Source of the DNA: JAAYYM01 sp964631375
GTDB lineage: Bacteria; Bacillota; Clostridia; Lachnospirales; Lachnospiraceae
Assembly: GCA_964631375.1 (NCBI GenBank)
Contig: CAZVYQ010000004.1
Coordinates: forward strand, 1-64,000
DNA: 64,000 nucleotides
Direction: 5' to 3'
The notes beneath the pieces were generated by a model. The model was not told the origin of the DNA, ran no database searches, and saw only the letters and a list, made by a program, of their open reading frames with translations. Both the position numbers and the translations under genes were made by a program. Shown here piece by piece: positions 1 through 9,136 of the stretch (position 1 is its first letter; each line of letters opens with the position of its first letter).

Positions 1-24
1 TTTATATGCATCAGGAGATTATGA

Positions 25-168
25 TCGGATCAGAAACGAATTACGATATTGTTTGTATTGTTCGTTCCGGTGTATTACATTGATTTTTTTATACGTGTTA
101 AGAAGGCAAATCAAATATTATCTGAGATTAAGGAGAATCAAATAGAAGATGGAGACAATCAATCATGA
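25..168 (+). CDS. C-terminal piece of an upstream membrane protein, frame uncertain
   Basis: An open frame with one hydrophobic segment (ILFVLFVPVYYIDFF) and a charged tail ends at the TGA at 166-168. It overlaps the next start by 20 bases, as in an operon. The same frame has a stop at 22-24, and no ATG follows it, so the beginning cannot be placed. A second frame is open from base 2 to a stop at 143-145, so the gene may be frameshifted near base 50 or may be a short gene with an unusual start. No family is recognised. Confidence 0.3.
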   Translation, partial: SDQKRITILFVLFVPVYYIDFFIRVKKANQILSEIKENQIEDGDNQS

Positions 169-820
169 ATCAAAAGGCAAGGGAATTAACTTCCTGTTAC
201 TATCATTAGGAGTTTTTTGCGGAATATCATTGGAAGTGCTCTACGGTTTTTTTCTGGAGCCGGCGATTTACGGAACTCAAATGGATGAATGGACAACAGC
301 ACAAGGGATCATTCATTGGACAATCACCTGTATTTCATGGGGACTGGTAGCATGGATGTTGGTCAAGAGAGCCAAAGAGAAATACCAGTATGACCTGTTT
401 CAAAAATGTCCAAAGATTAAGCCATGGCAATGGGGTGTTACATTACTGATCATTGTACTTGCGTGGATCTATAATTACATCGACTGGAAGGGGTTTAAGG
501 TCATAATTGAATTTCAACATAATGGTCTGCTAAATTTTATTTTCCAATACATCTATTATCTAACAGAAACCGTGATGTTTACACTGATCATTGTCTTTGG
601 ACAGGTGGCATTTGAAAAATGGTTTCACAATCAGAAAATTCCCTATGGTGGTATCATTGCAGCATTGACATGGGGAATCGGTCACTGGCTTACAAAGGGA
701 GCGATAGATGCGGGTATCTGGAGTGCTTTATATGCTCTTGGATTTGGAAGCATTTATTTGTTGCTAAACCGAAATATTAAGTGGACTTACCTGGCGTTAT
801 GCCTGATGTTTTTGTTTTAA
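149..820 (+). CDS. CPBP-like multi-pass membrane protein (degenerate Abi/CAAX-protease fold)
   Basis: This 223-residue protein has about six hydrophobic segments. Its second half (FGQVAFEKWF, WGIGHWL, then ALGFGSIYLLLNRN) resembles the glutamate, W/FxxxH and final motifs of the CPBP intramembrane peptidase family. The usual EExxxR motif is not present, so protease activity is doubtful. An AAGGAG lies about 13 bases before the ATG. The gene follows the preceding frame without a gap and is followed after 39 bases by an AraC-type regulator. It could equally be called a hypothetical membrane protein; the family link rests on motif resemblance alone. Confidence 0.5.
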   Translation: METINHESKGKGINFLLLSLGVFCGISLEVLYGFFLEPAIYGTQMDEWTTAQGIIHWTITCISWGLVAWMLVKRAKEKYQYDLFQKCPKIKPWQWGVTLLIIVLAWIYNYIDWKGFKVIIEFQHNGLLNFIFQYIYYLTETVMFTLIIVFGQVAFEKWFHNQKIPYGGIIAALTWGIGHWLTKGAIDAGIWSALYALGFGSIYLLLNRNIKWTYLALCLMFLF

Positions 821-859
821 TTAAATCTTTCATTACAAATGCTGTCGAGGAGAAGGATT

Positions 860-1789
860 ATGGCAAAGAAAAAGCAGGAATTGGAGTTTCGATACTATGA
901 AATCCCACAAAAGGAGCCACTACTGGCTCTGATGGGAGAAAAGTGGATACAATGCTATGGCAAGGGCATCAAGAAACTGCATTTTCATAATCTGATGGAA
1001 ATAGGTTTCTGTCATTTCGGCAGCGGTGAACTGATCATTGATACAGATAAGTGGCGTTTTGAGGGTGATATGTTATCTGTTATTCCAAAGAATCTGGCAC
1101 ATACAACAAACAGTGATGAAAATGTATATGGTTTTTGGGAGTACTTGTTTTTGGATGCTGATCGTTTTATTGAGAAATGTTATCACGATGATCCTCTCTT
1201 TACAAAGAATTTTATCGATCAGGTAAATCAGAAGGGCTTTTTTATTAAGGTAGGAGAAAATCCGGAGATTGCCAAGACAATCTTGGCTATTTTTAAGGAG
1301 ATGGAGGATAAACAGGAGTTCTATGTAGATAGTGTTGAAGGTTTGATGAAGACGCTGATGATCCAGATATTTCGAATGAACTCATCACAGGTTCGTGGGG
1401 TCAAGACGGTTACCTCAAAAGGTGCGATGATTGCACATGCACTTGATTATATCAGTAAGTATTATAAAGAAGAGATGAAGGTAGGAAATCTGGCAGAGGT
1501 CTGTCACATCAGTGAAACACATTTCAGAAGACTCTTTCGTGAAAGCATGAATATGTCGGTAATAGAGTATATCAATCTGGTACGAATCCAGGCGGCATGT
1601 GAGTTGATGAAAAAAACGAATGATTCAATGGAGGATATCGCTCAAACGGTAGGGTTTGAGACTGCATCAACATTTAATCGTAATTTTAAAAAGATTTTAG
1701 GCATATCGCCGTATCAATGGAAGATACATCCTGATAATTATGAAAGCAAGCTTTTGAATTACAAAATTTCTGCCTTGAAAGGGTGGTAG
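860..1789 (+). CDS. AraC-family transcriptional regulator with cupin-type N-terminal domain
   Basis: Residues about 20-150 have the pattern of an AraC-type sugar-sensing cupin (HFHNLMEIGFCHFGSGELI). The last 100 residues hold two helix-turn-helix motifs, the second being GFETASTFNRNFKKILGISP. An ATG at 839 also opens the frame, but GAGGAGAAGG at 847-856 sits just before the ATG at 860, which I prefer. The gene ends in a clear terminator and is followed by a sugar ABC importer and a GH2 enzyme, so it probably senses the imported sugar or a breakdown product and controls that operon. The sugar is not evident. Confidence 0.85.
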   Translation: MAKKKQELEFRYYEIPQKEPLLALMGEKWIQCYGKGIKKLHFHNLMEIGFCHFGSGELIIDTDKWRFEGDMLSVIPKNLAHTTNSDENVYGFWEYLFLDADRFIEKCYHDDPLFTKNFIDQVNQKGFFIKVGENPEIAKTILAIFKEMEDKQEFYVDSVEGLMKTLMIQIFRMNSSQVRGVKTVTSKGAMIAHALDYISKYYKEEMKVGNLAEVCHISETHFRRLFRESMNMSVIEYINLVRIQAACELMKKTNDSMEDIAQTVGFETASTFNRNFKKILGISPYQWKIHPDNYESKLLNYKISALKGW

Positions 1790-1823
1790 AGTAACCGGAG
1801 ATAACGCAATCGTATAAGGAAAG

Positions 1824-1861
1824 GTGCAAATTTGATTAATGGTCGAATTTGCACTTTTTTT
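1824..1861 (+). terminator. Rho-independent terminator after the AraC regulator
   Basis: A 9-bp perfect stem (GTGCAAATT with AATTTGCAC) encloses a 13-base loop and is followed directly by seven T. Confidence 0.85.
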
Positions 1862-1893
1862 AATTGAATATGAGAACAAAGGTAAAATGATTA

Positions 1894-1902
1894 TGCTATA
1901 AT
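1894..1902 (+). promoter_or_regulatory. Extended -10 promoter of the sugar ABC operon
   Basis: TGCTATAAT is a perfect -10 with the TGn extension. There is no good -35 at 17 bp, which is usual for extended -10 promoters and suits activator control by the upstream AraC protein. The first gene starts more than 200 bases downstream, leaving a long leader. Confidence 0.6.
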
Positions 1903-2114
1903 ATGTTTAATCAAAGCAGTAAAATGATTTGATGTAATATCGGATCTGGTAGAAGAAGTGTACACAGTTCAGAAGTAACCTTGAGGCCACAAGGTTGATT
2001 TTGCACGAAATCATGCACAACGTAAAAGGATTAGATCGTTCAAACGATTGTGCGGAGAAGTAAAAATAAGTATGGGATTTGATACATACCAAATGAATCA
2101 GGAGGGTTTAAAAC
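1903..2114 (+). promoter_or_regulatory. Long structured 5' leader of the sugar ABC operon
   Basis: The leader can form a 7-bp hairpin at 1977-1996 (AACCTTG with CAAGGTT). A second hairpin at 2015-2053 pairs GCACAACGT with ACG-A-TTGTGC. A competing hairpin at 2035-2048 pairs ATCGTT with AACGAT. The last two share bases and cannot form together. The leader ends in the ribosome site CAGGAGGG before the ATG at 2115. No U-run lies next to a stem, so it is not an obvious terminator switch. No known riboswitch is recognised. Confidence 0.35.
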
Positions 2115-3479
2115 ATGAAAAGGAAAGTAATGGTATTATTATTGACTGCAGCTATGGTGGTATCAACAGTTGGTTGCACAAGTAAAGCAGCTGACGCAAC
2201 AGCACCTGCAGCGGACACAGCACAGACAGAAGAAGCTGGCGCTGAGGAAGCACCTGCAGCAGATACAACAGCCGCAGCAGACGGAAATACATTAACAGTA
2301 TGGTGCTGGGATCCTGCATTTAATATTTACGCTATGCAGGAGGCAGAAAAAGAATATCAGAAGACCAATCCGGACTTTAAACTGAATGTGATCGAGACAC
2401 CTTGGGAAGATGTACAGACAAAACTTACAACCGCAGCTTCATCAGGAGATCTGGCTACACTACCGGATATTGTACTGATGCAGGATAATGCATTTCAGAA
2501 GAATGTTATATCGTTCCCGGATGCATTTACAGATCTGACGAACTCTGGAATTGATTATACACAGTTTGGATCTTCTAAGGTTGCTTATTCTGTAGTAGAT
2601 GGCAAGAACTATGGTGTCCCGTTCGATAACGGCGCAGTTATCGCATGCTACAGAACAGATGTGTTGGAAGAAGCAGGATATACAGTAGCTGACTTTACAG
2701 ATATTACATGGGCAGATTATATCGAAAAGGGTAAAGAAGTTCTTGCAAAGACCGGTAAGCCGCTGCTTTCCTGTCAGGCAGGAGAATCTGATGTTATTAT
2801 GATGATGTTGCAGTCAGCAGGTTCTTCACTCTTTGATGCTGAGGGCAATCCCAGCATGGTTGACAATGATGTGCTAAAAGAGGTTATGAATACATATGCA
2901 GAGCTTGTTTCCTCAGGTGTATTGATTGAGGTAAATGATTGGGATCAGTATGTTGGCTCTATTACCAACTCAACAGTTGCAGGTACAATCAATGGCTGTT
3001 GGATTATGGCTTCTATTCAAACGGCTGCAGATCAGTCCGGAAAATGGGCAATCACCAATATGCCAAAACTAGACAAGGCAGCAAACGCTACAAACTATTC
3101 CAATAACGGTGGTTCCAGCTGGGCAGTAACATCTAATTGCAAGAATACAGATTTGGCATTTGACTTCTTTGCAAAGACATTTGCAGGCAGCACAGCATTT
3201 TATGAGACGATTCTTCCGAGCTCAGGTGCACTTGCTACATACCTCCCGGCAGCAGACAGTGATGTATATGCAGCACCTCAGGAATTCTTTGGTGGAGAGC
3301 CGGTATTTGCACAGATCACAGATTTTGCTGGTAAGATTCCAAGCAACAATACAGGTGTTTACTACTATGAGGCAAGAGATGCTGTTGCAGTTGCCATTAC
3401 AAATGTAGTTGCAGGTGCTGATATTGATACAGAACTGAAAACAGCAGAGGATACAGTAAACTTTGCAATGGGTAAATAA
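2115..3479 (+). CDS. Sugar ABC transporter substrate-binding lipoprotein (family 1)
   Basis: A lipoprotein signal ends in the lipobox VSTVGC with Cys21. An Ala/Thr/Glu-rich linker (about 22-57) ties the binding domain to the membrane. The rest (LTVWCWDPAF, PDIVLMQDNAF, YGVPFDNGAVIACYR, NGGSSWAV) matches family 1 extracellular sugar-binding proteins of about 420 residues. It captures a sugar or oligosaccharide outside the cell and passes it to the two permeases that follow. No ATPase is encoded nearby; carbohydrate importers of this type commonly borrow a shared MsmK-like ATPase. Next to a GH2 beta-galactosidase, a beta-galactoside ligand is plausible but unproven. Confidence 0.92.
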   Translation: MKRKVMVLLLTAAMVVSTVGCTSKAADATAPAADTAQTEEAGAEEAPAADTTAAADGNTLTVWCWDPAFNIYAMQEAEKEYQKTNPDFKLNVIETPWEDVQTKLTTAASSGDLATLPDIVLMQDNAFQKNVISFPDAFTDLTNSGIDYTQFGSSKVAYSVVDGKNYGVPFDNGAVIACYRTDVLEEAGYTVADFTDITWADYIEKGKEVLAKTGKPLLSCQAGESDVIMMMLQSAGSSLFDAEGNPSMVDNDVLKEVMNTYAELVSSGVLIEVNDWDQYVGSITNSTVAGTINGCWIMASIQTAADQSGKWAITNMPKLDKAANATNYSNNGGSSWAVTSNCKNTDLAFDFFAKTFAGSTAFYETILPSSGALATYLPAADSDVYAAPQEFFGGEPVFAQITDFAGKIPSNNTGVYYYEARDAVAVAITNVVAGADIDTELKTAEDTVNFAMGK

Positions 3480-3505
3480 TCGGTAATCATCTATATAAAG
3501 GTTTT

Positions 3506-3547
3506 GATAGAGGGGGACTCCTAGGAGACAGGATGTTCCCCACTATC
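3506..3547 (+). promoter_or_regulatory. Intergenic hairpin between binding protein and permease genes
   Basis: GATAG-A-GGGGA pairs with TCCCC-A-CTATC around a loop of about 20 bases. No T-run follows, so it is not a full terminator. Hairpins here often protect the upstream message, making more binding protein than permease. Confidence 0.55.
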
Positions 3548-3575
3548 GTATCAGCAGTTAGAAGGAGGTATTTTC

Positions 3576-4469
3576 GTGAGTCAGCCCAAAAATAAGTTTA
3601 CATTGAATAAGAAGCATAATCTGGTGGGATGGATGTTCCTGACACCGGCAACTCTGTTGATCGTAGCGATGAGCTTTATCCCAATGTTTAGGGCATTGCT
3701 GCTTTCTTTCAAGACAGGTATTGGTACGAACATGAAGTGGGCGGGGGTTTACAACTATGTTCGTATGTTCCAGGATGCTGTATTTGTTCAGGCACTGAAG
3801 AATAATTTTCTGTATTTAATCATACAGGTACCGATTATGTTGATTTTAGCATTGATTCTGGCATCTATGTTAAATGATCGCAACCTGAAATTTAAAGGAT
3901 TGTTTCGAACAGCAATCTTTTTGCCTTGTGCGACTTCTCTGGTTTCCTATTCCATCATTTTCCGCTCGCTTTTTGCAGTAGATGGTTTTGTGAATGCAGT
4001 GTTGATCAAACTCGGAATATTGGAAACTGGTTATAATTTTCTGGCACAGCCGAACAGTGCCAGAGCGATTATTATCATTGCCTTGATCTGGAGATGGACG
4101 GGATATAATATGGTATTTTATCTTTCAGGTCTGCAGAACATCGAGTATTCGGTATATGAAGCCGCCAAAATCGATGGGGCATCACCCTTCCAGGCGTTTC
4201 GTAAAATCACGGTTCCGTTATTGAAACCAACGATCCTGTTAACAGCGATCATGTCCACGAACGGAACATTGCAATTATTCGATGAATCAATGAATCTGAC
4301 AAATGGCGGTCCTGCAAATGCAACTGTTACGATGTCACATTATATATACAATATGTCCTTTAAATATGTGCCGAACTTTGGATATGCGGCGGCGATGTCA
4401 TACCTCATTTTAATCCTTGTGGCAATCCTGGCATTTGCACAGATGAAGGTAGGTGATAAACGTGACTAA
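3576..4469 (+). CDS. Sugar ABC transporter permease, first subunit (MalF type)
   Basis: This 297-residue inner-membrane permease has six hydrophobic segments and the EAA loop characteristic of binding-protein-dependent importers (EAAKIDGASPFQAFRKITVPLLKP). It begins at a GTG (3576) because GAAGGAGGTA lies at 3561-3570 and no ATG fits that site. It would pair with the next gene to form the membrane channel for the sugar delivered by the lipoprotein at 2115-3479. Its 3' end overlaps the next permease gene, so the two are probably translated together. Confidence 0.9.
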   Translation: MSQPKNKFTLNKKHNLVGWMFLTPATLLIVAMSFIPMFRALLLSFKTGIGTNMKWAGVYNYVRMFQDAVFVQALKNNFLYLIIQVPIMLILALILASMLNDRNLKFKGLFRTAIFLPCATSLVSYSIIFRSLFAVDGFVNAVLIKLGILETGYNFLAQPNSARAIIIIALIWRWTGYNMVFYLSGLQNIEYSVYEAAKIDGASPFQAFRKITVPLLKPTILLTAIMSTNGTLQLFDESMNLTNGGPANATVTMSHYIYNMSFKYVPNFGYAAAMSYLILILVAILAFAQMKVGDKRD

Positions 4470-5268
4470 ACTCAGAACATTCGGAAAATATTTATTTTTA
4501 ATCATTGCTTCCATTTTATCTGTGTTTCCACTGATATGGATGGCGATTTCGGCAACCAATACAAGTACTGATGTTGTGGCAGGTAAACTGGTGCCAGGTA
4601 CCTATCTGATTCAGAATTTTCAGAATCTCATGGCCAGTCAGGATGTTGCAGGAGCAATGTTCAACTCCTTTAAGTACTCCATTGTCCTGACATTGATTTC
4701 CTTGGTGGTATGTTCTCTGGCTGGTTACGGTTTTGAGATTTTTCATGACAGAGCAAAGGATACAGTCATGTCGATTTTGTTGCTTGCAATGATGGTTCCC
4801 TTTGCCGCAACAATGATACCGTTATTTCAGATGTTTTCAAAGGCTCAGTTGCTGAATACGACCATAGGATTTATCCTACCGACAATATCAACCCCATTTT
4901 TGATTATGCTGTTTCGTCAGAGTGCAAGGTCATTTCCACACGATATTATTGAAGCTTCGAGGATTGATGGACTGAATGAGATCGGCATCTTTTTCAGAAT
5001 GTTTTTCCCGACAATGCGTTCCACATATGCAGCTGCCATGACCATTACATTCATGAATGCATGGAATTCCTATCTATGGCCAAAGGTAATCATGCAGGAT
5101 AATGCAAGTATCACAATGCCAATGTTGGTTGCGAATTTGAAGGAAGGGTACGTTACGGATTATGGCATGCTGATGCTGGCAGTTCTGATGTGTACGATAC
5201 CAACGATCATTATTTTCTTTATATTACAGAAAAGCTTTGCAGAGGGTATTACAGGTGCTGTGAAGTAG
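4462..5268 (+). CDS. Sugar ABC transporter permease, second subunit (MalG type)
   Basis: A second six-segment permease of usual length (about 270 residues), with the EAA loop EASRIDGLNEIGIFFRMFFPTMRS. Two GTG starts are possible, at 4453 and 4462. AGGTAGGTG lies at proper distance before 4462, so I prefer that start; it overlaps the previous stop codon by eight bases. It forms the heterodimeric channel with the preceding permease. Only 12 bases separate it from the GH2 gene, so uptake and hydrolysis are made from one message. Confidence 0.9.
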   Translation: MTKLRTFGKYLFLIIASILSVFPLIWMAISATNTSTDVVAGKLVPGTYLIQNFQNLMASQDVAGAMFNSFKYSIVLTLISLVVCSLAGYGFEIFHDRAKDTVMSILLLAMMVPFAATMIPLFQMFSKAQLLNTTIGFILPTISTPFLIMLFRQSARSFPHDIIEASRIDGLNEIGIFFRMFFPTMRSTYAAAMTITFMNAWNSYLWPKVIMQDNASITMPMLVANLKEGYVTDYGMLMLAVLMCTIPTIIIFFILQKSFAEGITGAVK

Positions 5269-5280
5269 AGAGGATATTTT

Positions 5281-8200
5281 ATGCATATATTTGACTACAA
5301 CAAGGTGAAAGATCCGACATACTTTTCTGAGGGATGTCTTGCGGCACATTCGGATCATATATATTATAGATCCATGCAGGAGTATGAAAACAGACAAACG
5401 AGTTTTCGGGAAAGTCTGAATGGAAAATGGAAGTTTTCCTATGCAGAAAATGCGAAACAGGCAGTGATGGGATTTGAGAGTCAGGAGTATGATTGTAAGA
5501 GCTGGGCAGATATCAATGTTCCGGCACATATACAGATGGAGGGATACAGTATTCCCGCATATGTAAACACACAGTATCCATGGGACGGCAGAGAGAATAT
5601 TAAGCCTGGTGAAATACCAGAGTATTTTAATCCGACGGCATCCTATGTAAAGTATTTCGAGATTCCTGAACAGATGAAAGGTAGACCGGTATATATTTCA
5701 TTTCAGGGTGTGGAAAGTGCGATTGCTCTGTGGTGTAATGGAGAGTTTATCGGGTATAGTGAGGATTCTTTCACACCCACAGAGTTTGAATTGACGCGTG
5801 CTCTGCATGAAGGTGAAAACAAGCTGGCAGCACGGGTATTTCAGTGGTCGGCAGGCAGCTGGCTGGAAGATCAGGATTTTTACCGGTTTTCCGGTATTTT
5901 CAGAGATGTGTATCTCTATACGGTTCCTAAACTGCATGTGTATGATTTGAAGGTAAAGCCGACACTGAATGATACCTTTGATAGAGGAACTCTTCAGGTA
6001 GATATGAATCTGCAGTCTCAGACAGCAGGCAAGATTTCTTTGACGCTCAGCCTTGCAGAACAGAAAATCGCACAGACAGAGGCAACGATAGATGCCGGAA
6101 AGGCTACGGGAGAACTCTCGTTACAAAACCCTGAACTTTGGAGTGCAGAATGTCCTACGTTATATCGATTGCTGATACAGCTATATGATGAACAGGATGT
6201 ATTGTGTGAAGTGATTGAACAGATGGTTGGTTTCAGACGTTTTGAATTGAAAAACGGTCTGATGTGTATCAACGGAAAAAGAATTGTATTTCATGGAACG
6301 AACCGGCATGAATTCTCCTGCGATACCGGAAGAGTACTGTCGCCGGAACTCACGGAGCAGGATATCGTAATCATGAAACGTAACAATATCAATGCACTGC
6401 GTACCAGTCATTATCCGAATCAATCCTGTCTGTATGAGCTGTGTGATCGATATGGCATCTATGTAATTGATGAAACCAATCTGGAAACACATGGTTTGTG
6501 GGATGCGTGTCTCTATGGAAGGATCAAATTGGAGGACATGATTCCGGGTGATCGGGCGGAATGGCGTGATGCAATACTGGCTAGAGCAAGGGCGATGTAT
6601 GAACGTGATAAAAATCATCCGTCTATATTGCTATGGTCTTGTGGAAATGAATCATTGGGTGGAAAAACGCTTTATGAAGTATCAGAATATTTCCGTAAAC
6701 AGGATGCCTCCAGACTGGTACATTATGAAGGGGTTAAAACAGATCGGAGGTATAACGGCACAAGTGATGTGGAAAGCCAGATGTATACACCGGTTACAGA
6801 GATAGAAGCGTTCTTGAAGGAGAATGAAGAAAAGCCGTTTATCTGTTGTGAATATATGCATTCCATGGGTAATGCAAACGGAGCTGTTCATAAATATGTA
6901 GATTTGACAGAGCGTGAGCCTCGTTTTCAGGGAGGCTTTATCTGGGATTTTGTAGACCAGACCATACGAAGAAAGGATCGTTACGGAAAGAATGAATTTG
7001 CGTATGGTGGAGATTTTGATGAACATCCCTGTGATTATAATTTCTGCGGAAATGGGATTGTCTTTGGCGATCGTTCCATAACACCTAAGATGCAGGAGAT
7101 CAAATATGTCTATCAGAATTTTGTGATCAGGGTAGAAAAGGGACAGATTACCATTCAGAATAAAAATCTGTTCACTTCCTCGGATTCATATTATTGTATG
7201 GTTTCTCTGCATAAAGATGGGGTGTTTGTGAAAAGTGAACTGTTGCAGACTAATGTTGAACCACTCACAACAGAAACCTATCCGATTCCATTTGCAACAG
7301 AGACGGAAGCCGGTGAATATGTAATCACGGTTTCTCTCCTACTCAAGGAGGATACTATATGGGCGAAGAAGGGATATGAAATCGCATTCGGACAAGGCAT
7401 CGACCGTGTGACAGGTATGAAACCTGTACGGACAGGGGTGTTTGAGGTCATTAATGGAGTCAGCAACATTGGAGTCAGAGGTCAGGATTTTGAAATATTA
7501 TTCGATAAGAGAAAGTATGGACTTGTGTCCTATCGTTTTAAGGGACAGGAGATGCTTAAGTCTGTGCCACAGCCGAATTTCTGGCGTGCACCGGTAGATG
7601 ATGATATTGGAAATCTGATGCCTCTGCGGTATGCACAGTGGAAGATCGCTTCACTCTATGCAAGTTGTTTTACACCTGAAAAGGGGAGAGAGCCTGACAA
7701 TCCGACCTTCATACAGAAGGAAGACTGCGTGGTAATCAGCTACATCTATTATTTACCGACCAATCCAAGAAGTCAGTGTGATTTGGATTATACAGTTTAT
7801 GGAGATGGAACGGTTGCAGTGAAGCTGTCATATCAGCCGGTTTTAGAGTTGGGTGATATGCCGGAGTTCGGAGTGATGTTCAAGATGTCTGCTGATTTTG
7901 ACAATTTGGAATGGTACGGAAATGGTCCGGAGGAAACTTATTGTGATAGAGAGAAGGGTGCAAAACTCGGAATTTATCATAATAAAGTGGCAGACAATTT
8001 GACACCTTACCTGTTGCCACAGGAATGTGGAAACAAGACAGAGGTCAGGTGGGCCAAGGTAACAGATGAGACTGGACGTGGATTGCTTTTTGAGGGTGAC
8101 GGTATGAATTTCTCTGCCCTGCCTTATACCCCGCATGAATTGGAACAGGCGGCACATCCAAATGAACTGCCACCGATTTACTACACCGTTATCAGAGCCT

Positions 8201-8325
8201 CGCTGAAGCAGATGGGAGTTGCAGGAGATGATGCGTGGGGAGCCAGAACCCATGAGGAATATCTGCTGGATGCCAGTTCAACGATGAAATTTGAGTTTTG
8301 TTTCCGTGGGATCAGTGTGGATTGA
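5281..8325 (+). CDS. lacZ: Glycoside hydrolase family 2 beta-galactosidase
   Basis: At 1014 residues this has the length and order of LacZ-type enzymes: sugar-binding jelly roll (about 40-210), Ig-like domain, TIM barrel (about 312-600) and a C-terminal beta-galactosidase small-chain domain. Glu457 in WSCGNESLGG is the expected acid/base and Glu524 in FICCEYMHSMGN the nucleophile. No signal peptide is seen, so it acts in the cytoplasm on imported substrate, releasing galactose from lactose or similar beta-galactosides. It is the last gene of the ABC importer operon. The family is certain; the preferred substrate is not. Confidence 0.92.
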   Translation: MHIFDYNKVKDPTYFSEGCLAAHSDHIYYRSMQEYENRQTSFRESLNGKWKFSYAENAKQAVMGFESQEYDCKSWADINVPAHIQMEGYSIPAYVNTQYPWDGRENIKPGEIPEYFNPTASYVKYFEIPEQMKGRPVYISFQGVESAIALWCNGEFIGYSEDSFTPTEFELTRALHEGENKLAARVFQWSAGSWLEDQDFYRFSGIFRDVYLYTVPKLHVYDLKVKPTLNDTFDRGTLQVDMNLQSQTAGKISLTLSLAEQKIAQTEATIDAGKATGELSLQNPELWSAECPTLYRLLIQLYDEQDVLCEVIEQMVGFRRFELKNGLMCINGKRIVFHGTNRHEFSCDTGRVLSPELTEQDIVIMKRNNINALRTSHYPNQSCLYELCDRYGIYVIDETNLETHGLWDACLYGRIKLEDMIPGDRAEWRDAILARARAMYERDKNHPSILLWSCGNESLGGKTLYEVSEYFRKQDASRLVHYEGVKTDRRYNGTSDVESQMYTPVTEIEAFLKENEEKPFICCEYMHSMGNANGAVHKYVDLTEREPRFQGGFIWDFVDQTIRRKDRYGKNEFAYGGDFDEHPCDYNFCGNGIVFGDRSITPKMQEIKYVYQNFVIRVEKGQITIQNKNLFTSSDSYYCMVSLHKDGVFVKSELLQTNVEPLTTETYPIPFATETEAGEYVITVSLLLKEDTIWAKKGYEIAFGQGIDRVTGMKPVRTGVFEVINGVSNIGVRGQDFEILFDKRKYGLVSYRFKGQEMLKSVPQPNFWRAPVDDDIGNLMPLRYAQWKIASLYASCFTPEKGREPDNPTFIQKEDCVVISYIYYLPTNPRSQCDLDYTVYGDGTVAVKLSYQPVLELGDMPEFGVMFKMSADFDNLEWYGNGPEETYCDREKGAKLGIYHNKVADNLTPYLLPQECGNKTEVRWAKVTDETGRGLLFEGDGMNFSALPYTPHELEQAAHPNELPPIYYTVIRASLKQMGVAGDDAWGARTHEEYLLDASSTMKFEFCFRGISVD

Positions 8326-8363
8326 TTGGAAATGAACTCAACGATATATGATGGATAAAATAT

Positions 8364-8408
8364 ATCGCCACAGCCATTGATTATTGATGGTTGTGGCGAT
8401 TTTTGTTT
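8364..8408 (+). terminator. Terminator of the beta-galactoside operon
   Basis: ATCGCCACA-g-CCAT pairs with ATGG-t-TGTGGCGAT around a nine-base loop, and TTTTGTTT follows. Confidence 0.88.
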
Positions 8409-8448
8409 GAATGGCGACAGTTATGTTATAATAATCCATAAATAGTGC

Positions 8449-8479
8449 TTGCTTGTGACGCTACGTCACGTGATATAAA
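8449..8479 (+). promoter_or_regulatory. MerR-type promoter with operator in a 19-bp spacer
   Basis: A -35 TTGCTT (8449-8454) and a -10 TATAAA (8474-8479) are exactly 19 bp apart. The spacer holds the palindrome GTGACG-CTA-CGTCAC at 8455-8469. A too-long 19-bp spacer with a central dyad is the mark of promoters activated by MerR-family proteins, which twist the DNA to realign the two boxes. It drives the merR-like gene behind it, so autoregulation is expected. Confidence 0.8.
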
Positions 8480-8499
8480 CAAAATAGGAGGTTATGTCG

Positions 8500-9133
8500 G
8501 TGGAAAGAAATCAATTATATATGGTTGGTGAATTGGCGAAGAAGATGGGGGTAAGTGTCCGTACATTGCAATACTATGATCGAGAAGGAATTCTGAAGCC
8601 GACTGCGATCAGCGAGGGCGGAAGGCGTTTGTACTCTGATCAAGACATGGTAAAACTTCATCAGATTCTATCATTTAAATCGCTGGGATTTTCACTGGAG
8701 GAAATCAAAGAACAGTTATTTTCGTTTGACGATCCGCAGGACGTGATACATATGCTGGAATACCAGAGTCAATCAATCACAAATCAGGTACGGGAACTCC
8801 AAAAGGCGCAATCGTTTTTCTGATCATGCGAAAGAGGGACTTGAGATATATGAAACATACAAAAGTCTTTTGGATGAATCGGTGGTTTTATTGAGAGACG
8901 ATATTTCTCCGGAGGACGAGAGAAGTCAGATCATGGCTGAAAAGATGTGGAATATGGTGTTGGATTTCACAGGTGGTGATCTGAGCTTGTTGCCCAAATT
9001 AGAGGAATTTAGCAATCATAAGGATGGCTGGGATTCGGAACTGGCGAAAAAACAAGAGACGGTGGAGGCATTTCAATCGGCGGCATTGAACTTCTATCTG
9101 TCAAATCAAAACAAGAATGAAAAAGAGGAATAA
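8500..9133 (+). pseudogene. MerR-family regulator with TipAS-like C-terminus, split by a one-base frameshift
   Basis: The N-terminal part (8500-8823) has the MerR winged helix (VGELAKKMGVSVRTLQYYDREGIL) and the start of the dimerisation coil. The frame stops at 8821-8823 just after a run of five T at 8815-8819. Taking out one T joins it to an open frame to 9133: AQSFSDHAKEGLEIYETYKS, then an effector region of about 100 residues. The full protein would be about 210 residues. A GTG at 8500 fits AGGAGG (8486-8491); the ATG at 8494 is too close to it. The shift may be a true mutation, phase variation or a sequencing error. Confidence 0.75.
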
Positions 9134-9136
9134 ACT

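Noticed and set aside
6181..6618. Long antisense frames within the GH2, GH36 and carB genes
   Set aside because: They have no ribosome sites or family motifs and mirror the codon pattern of strong genes on the plus strand.
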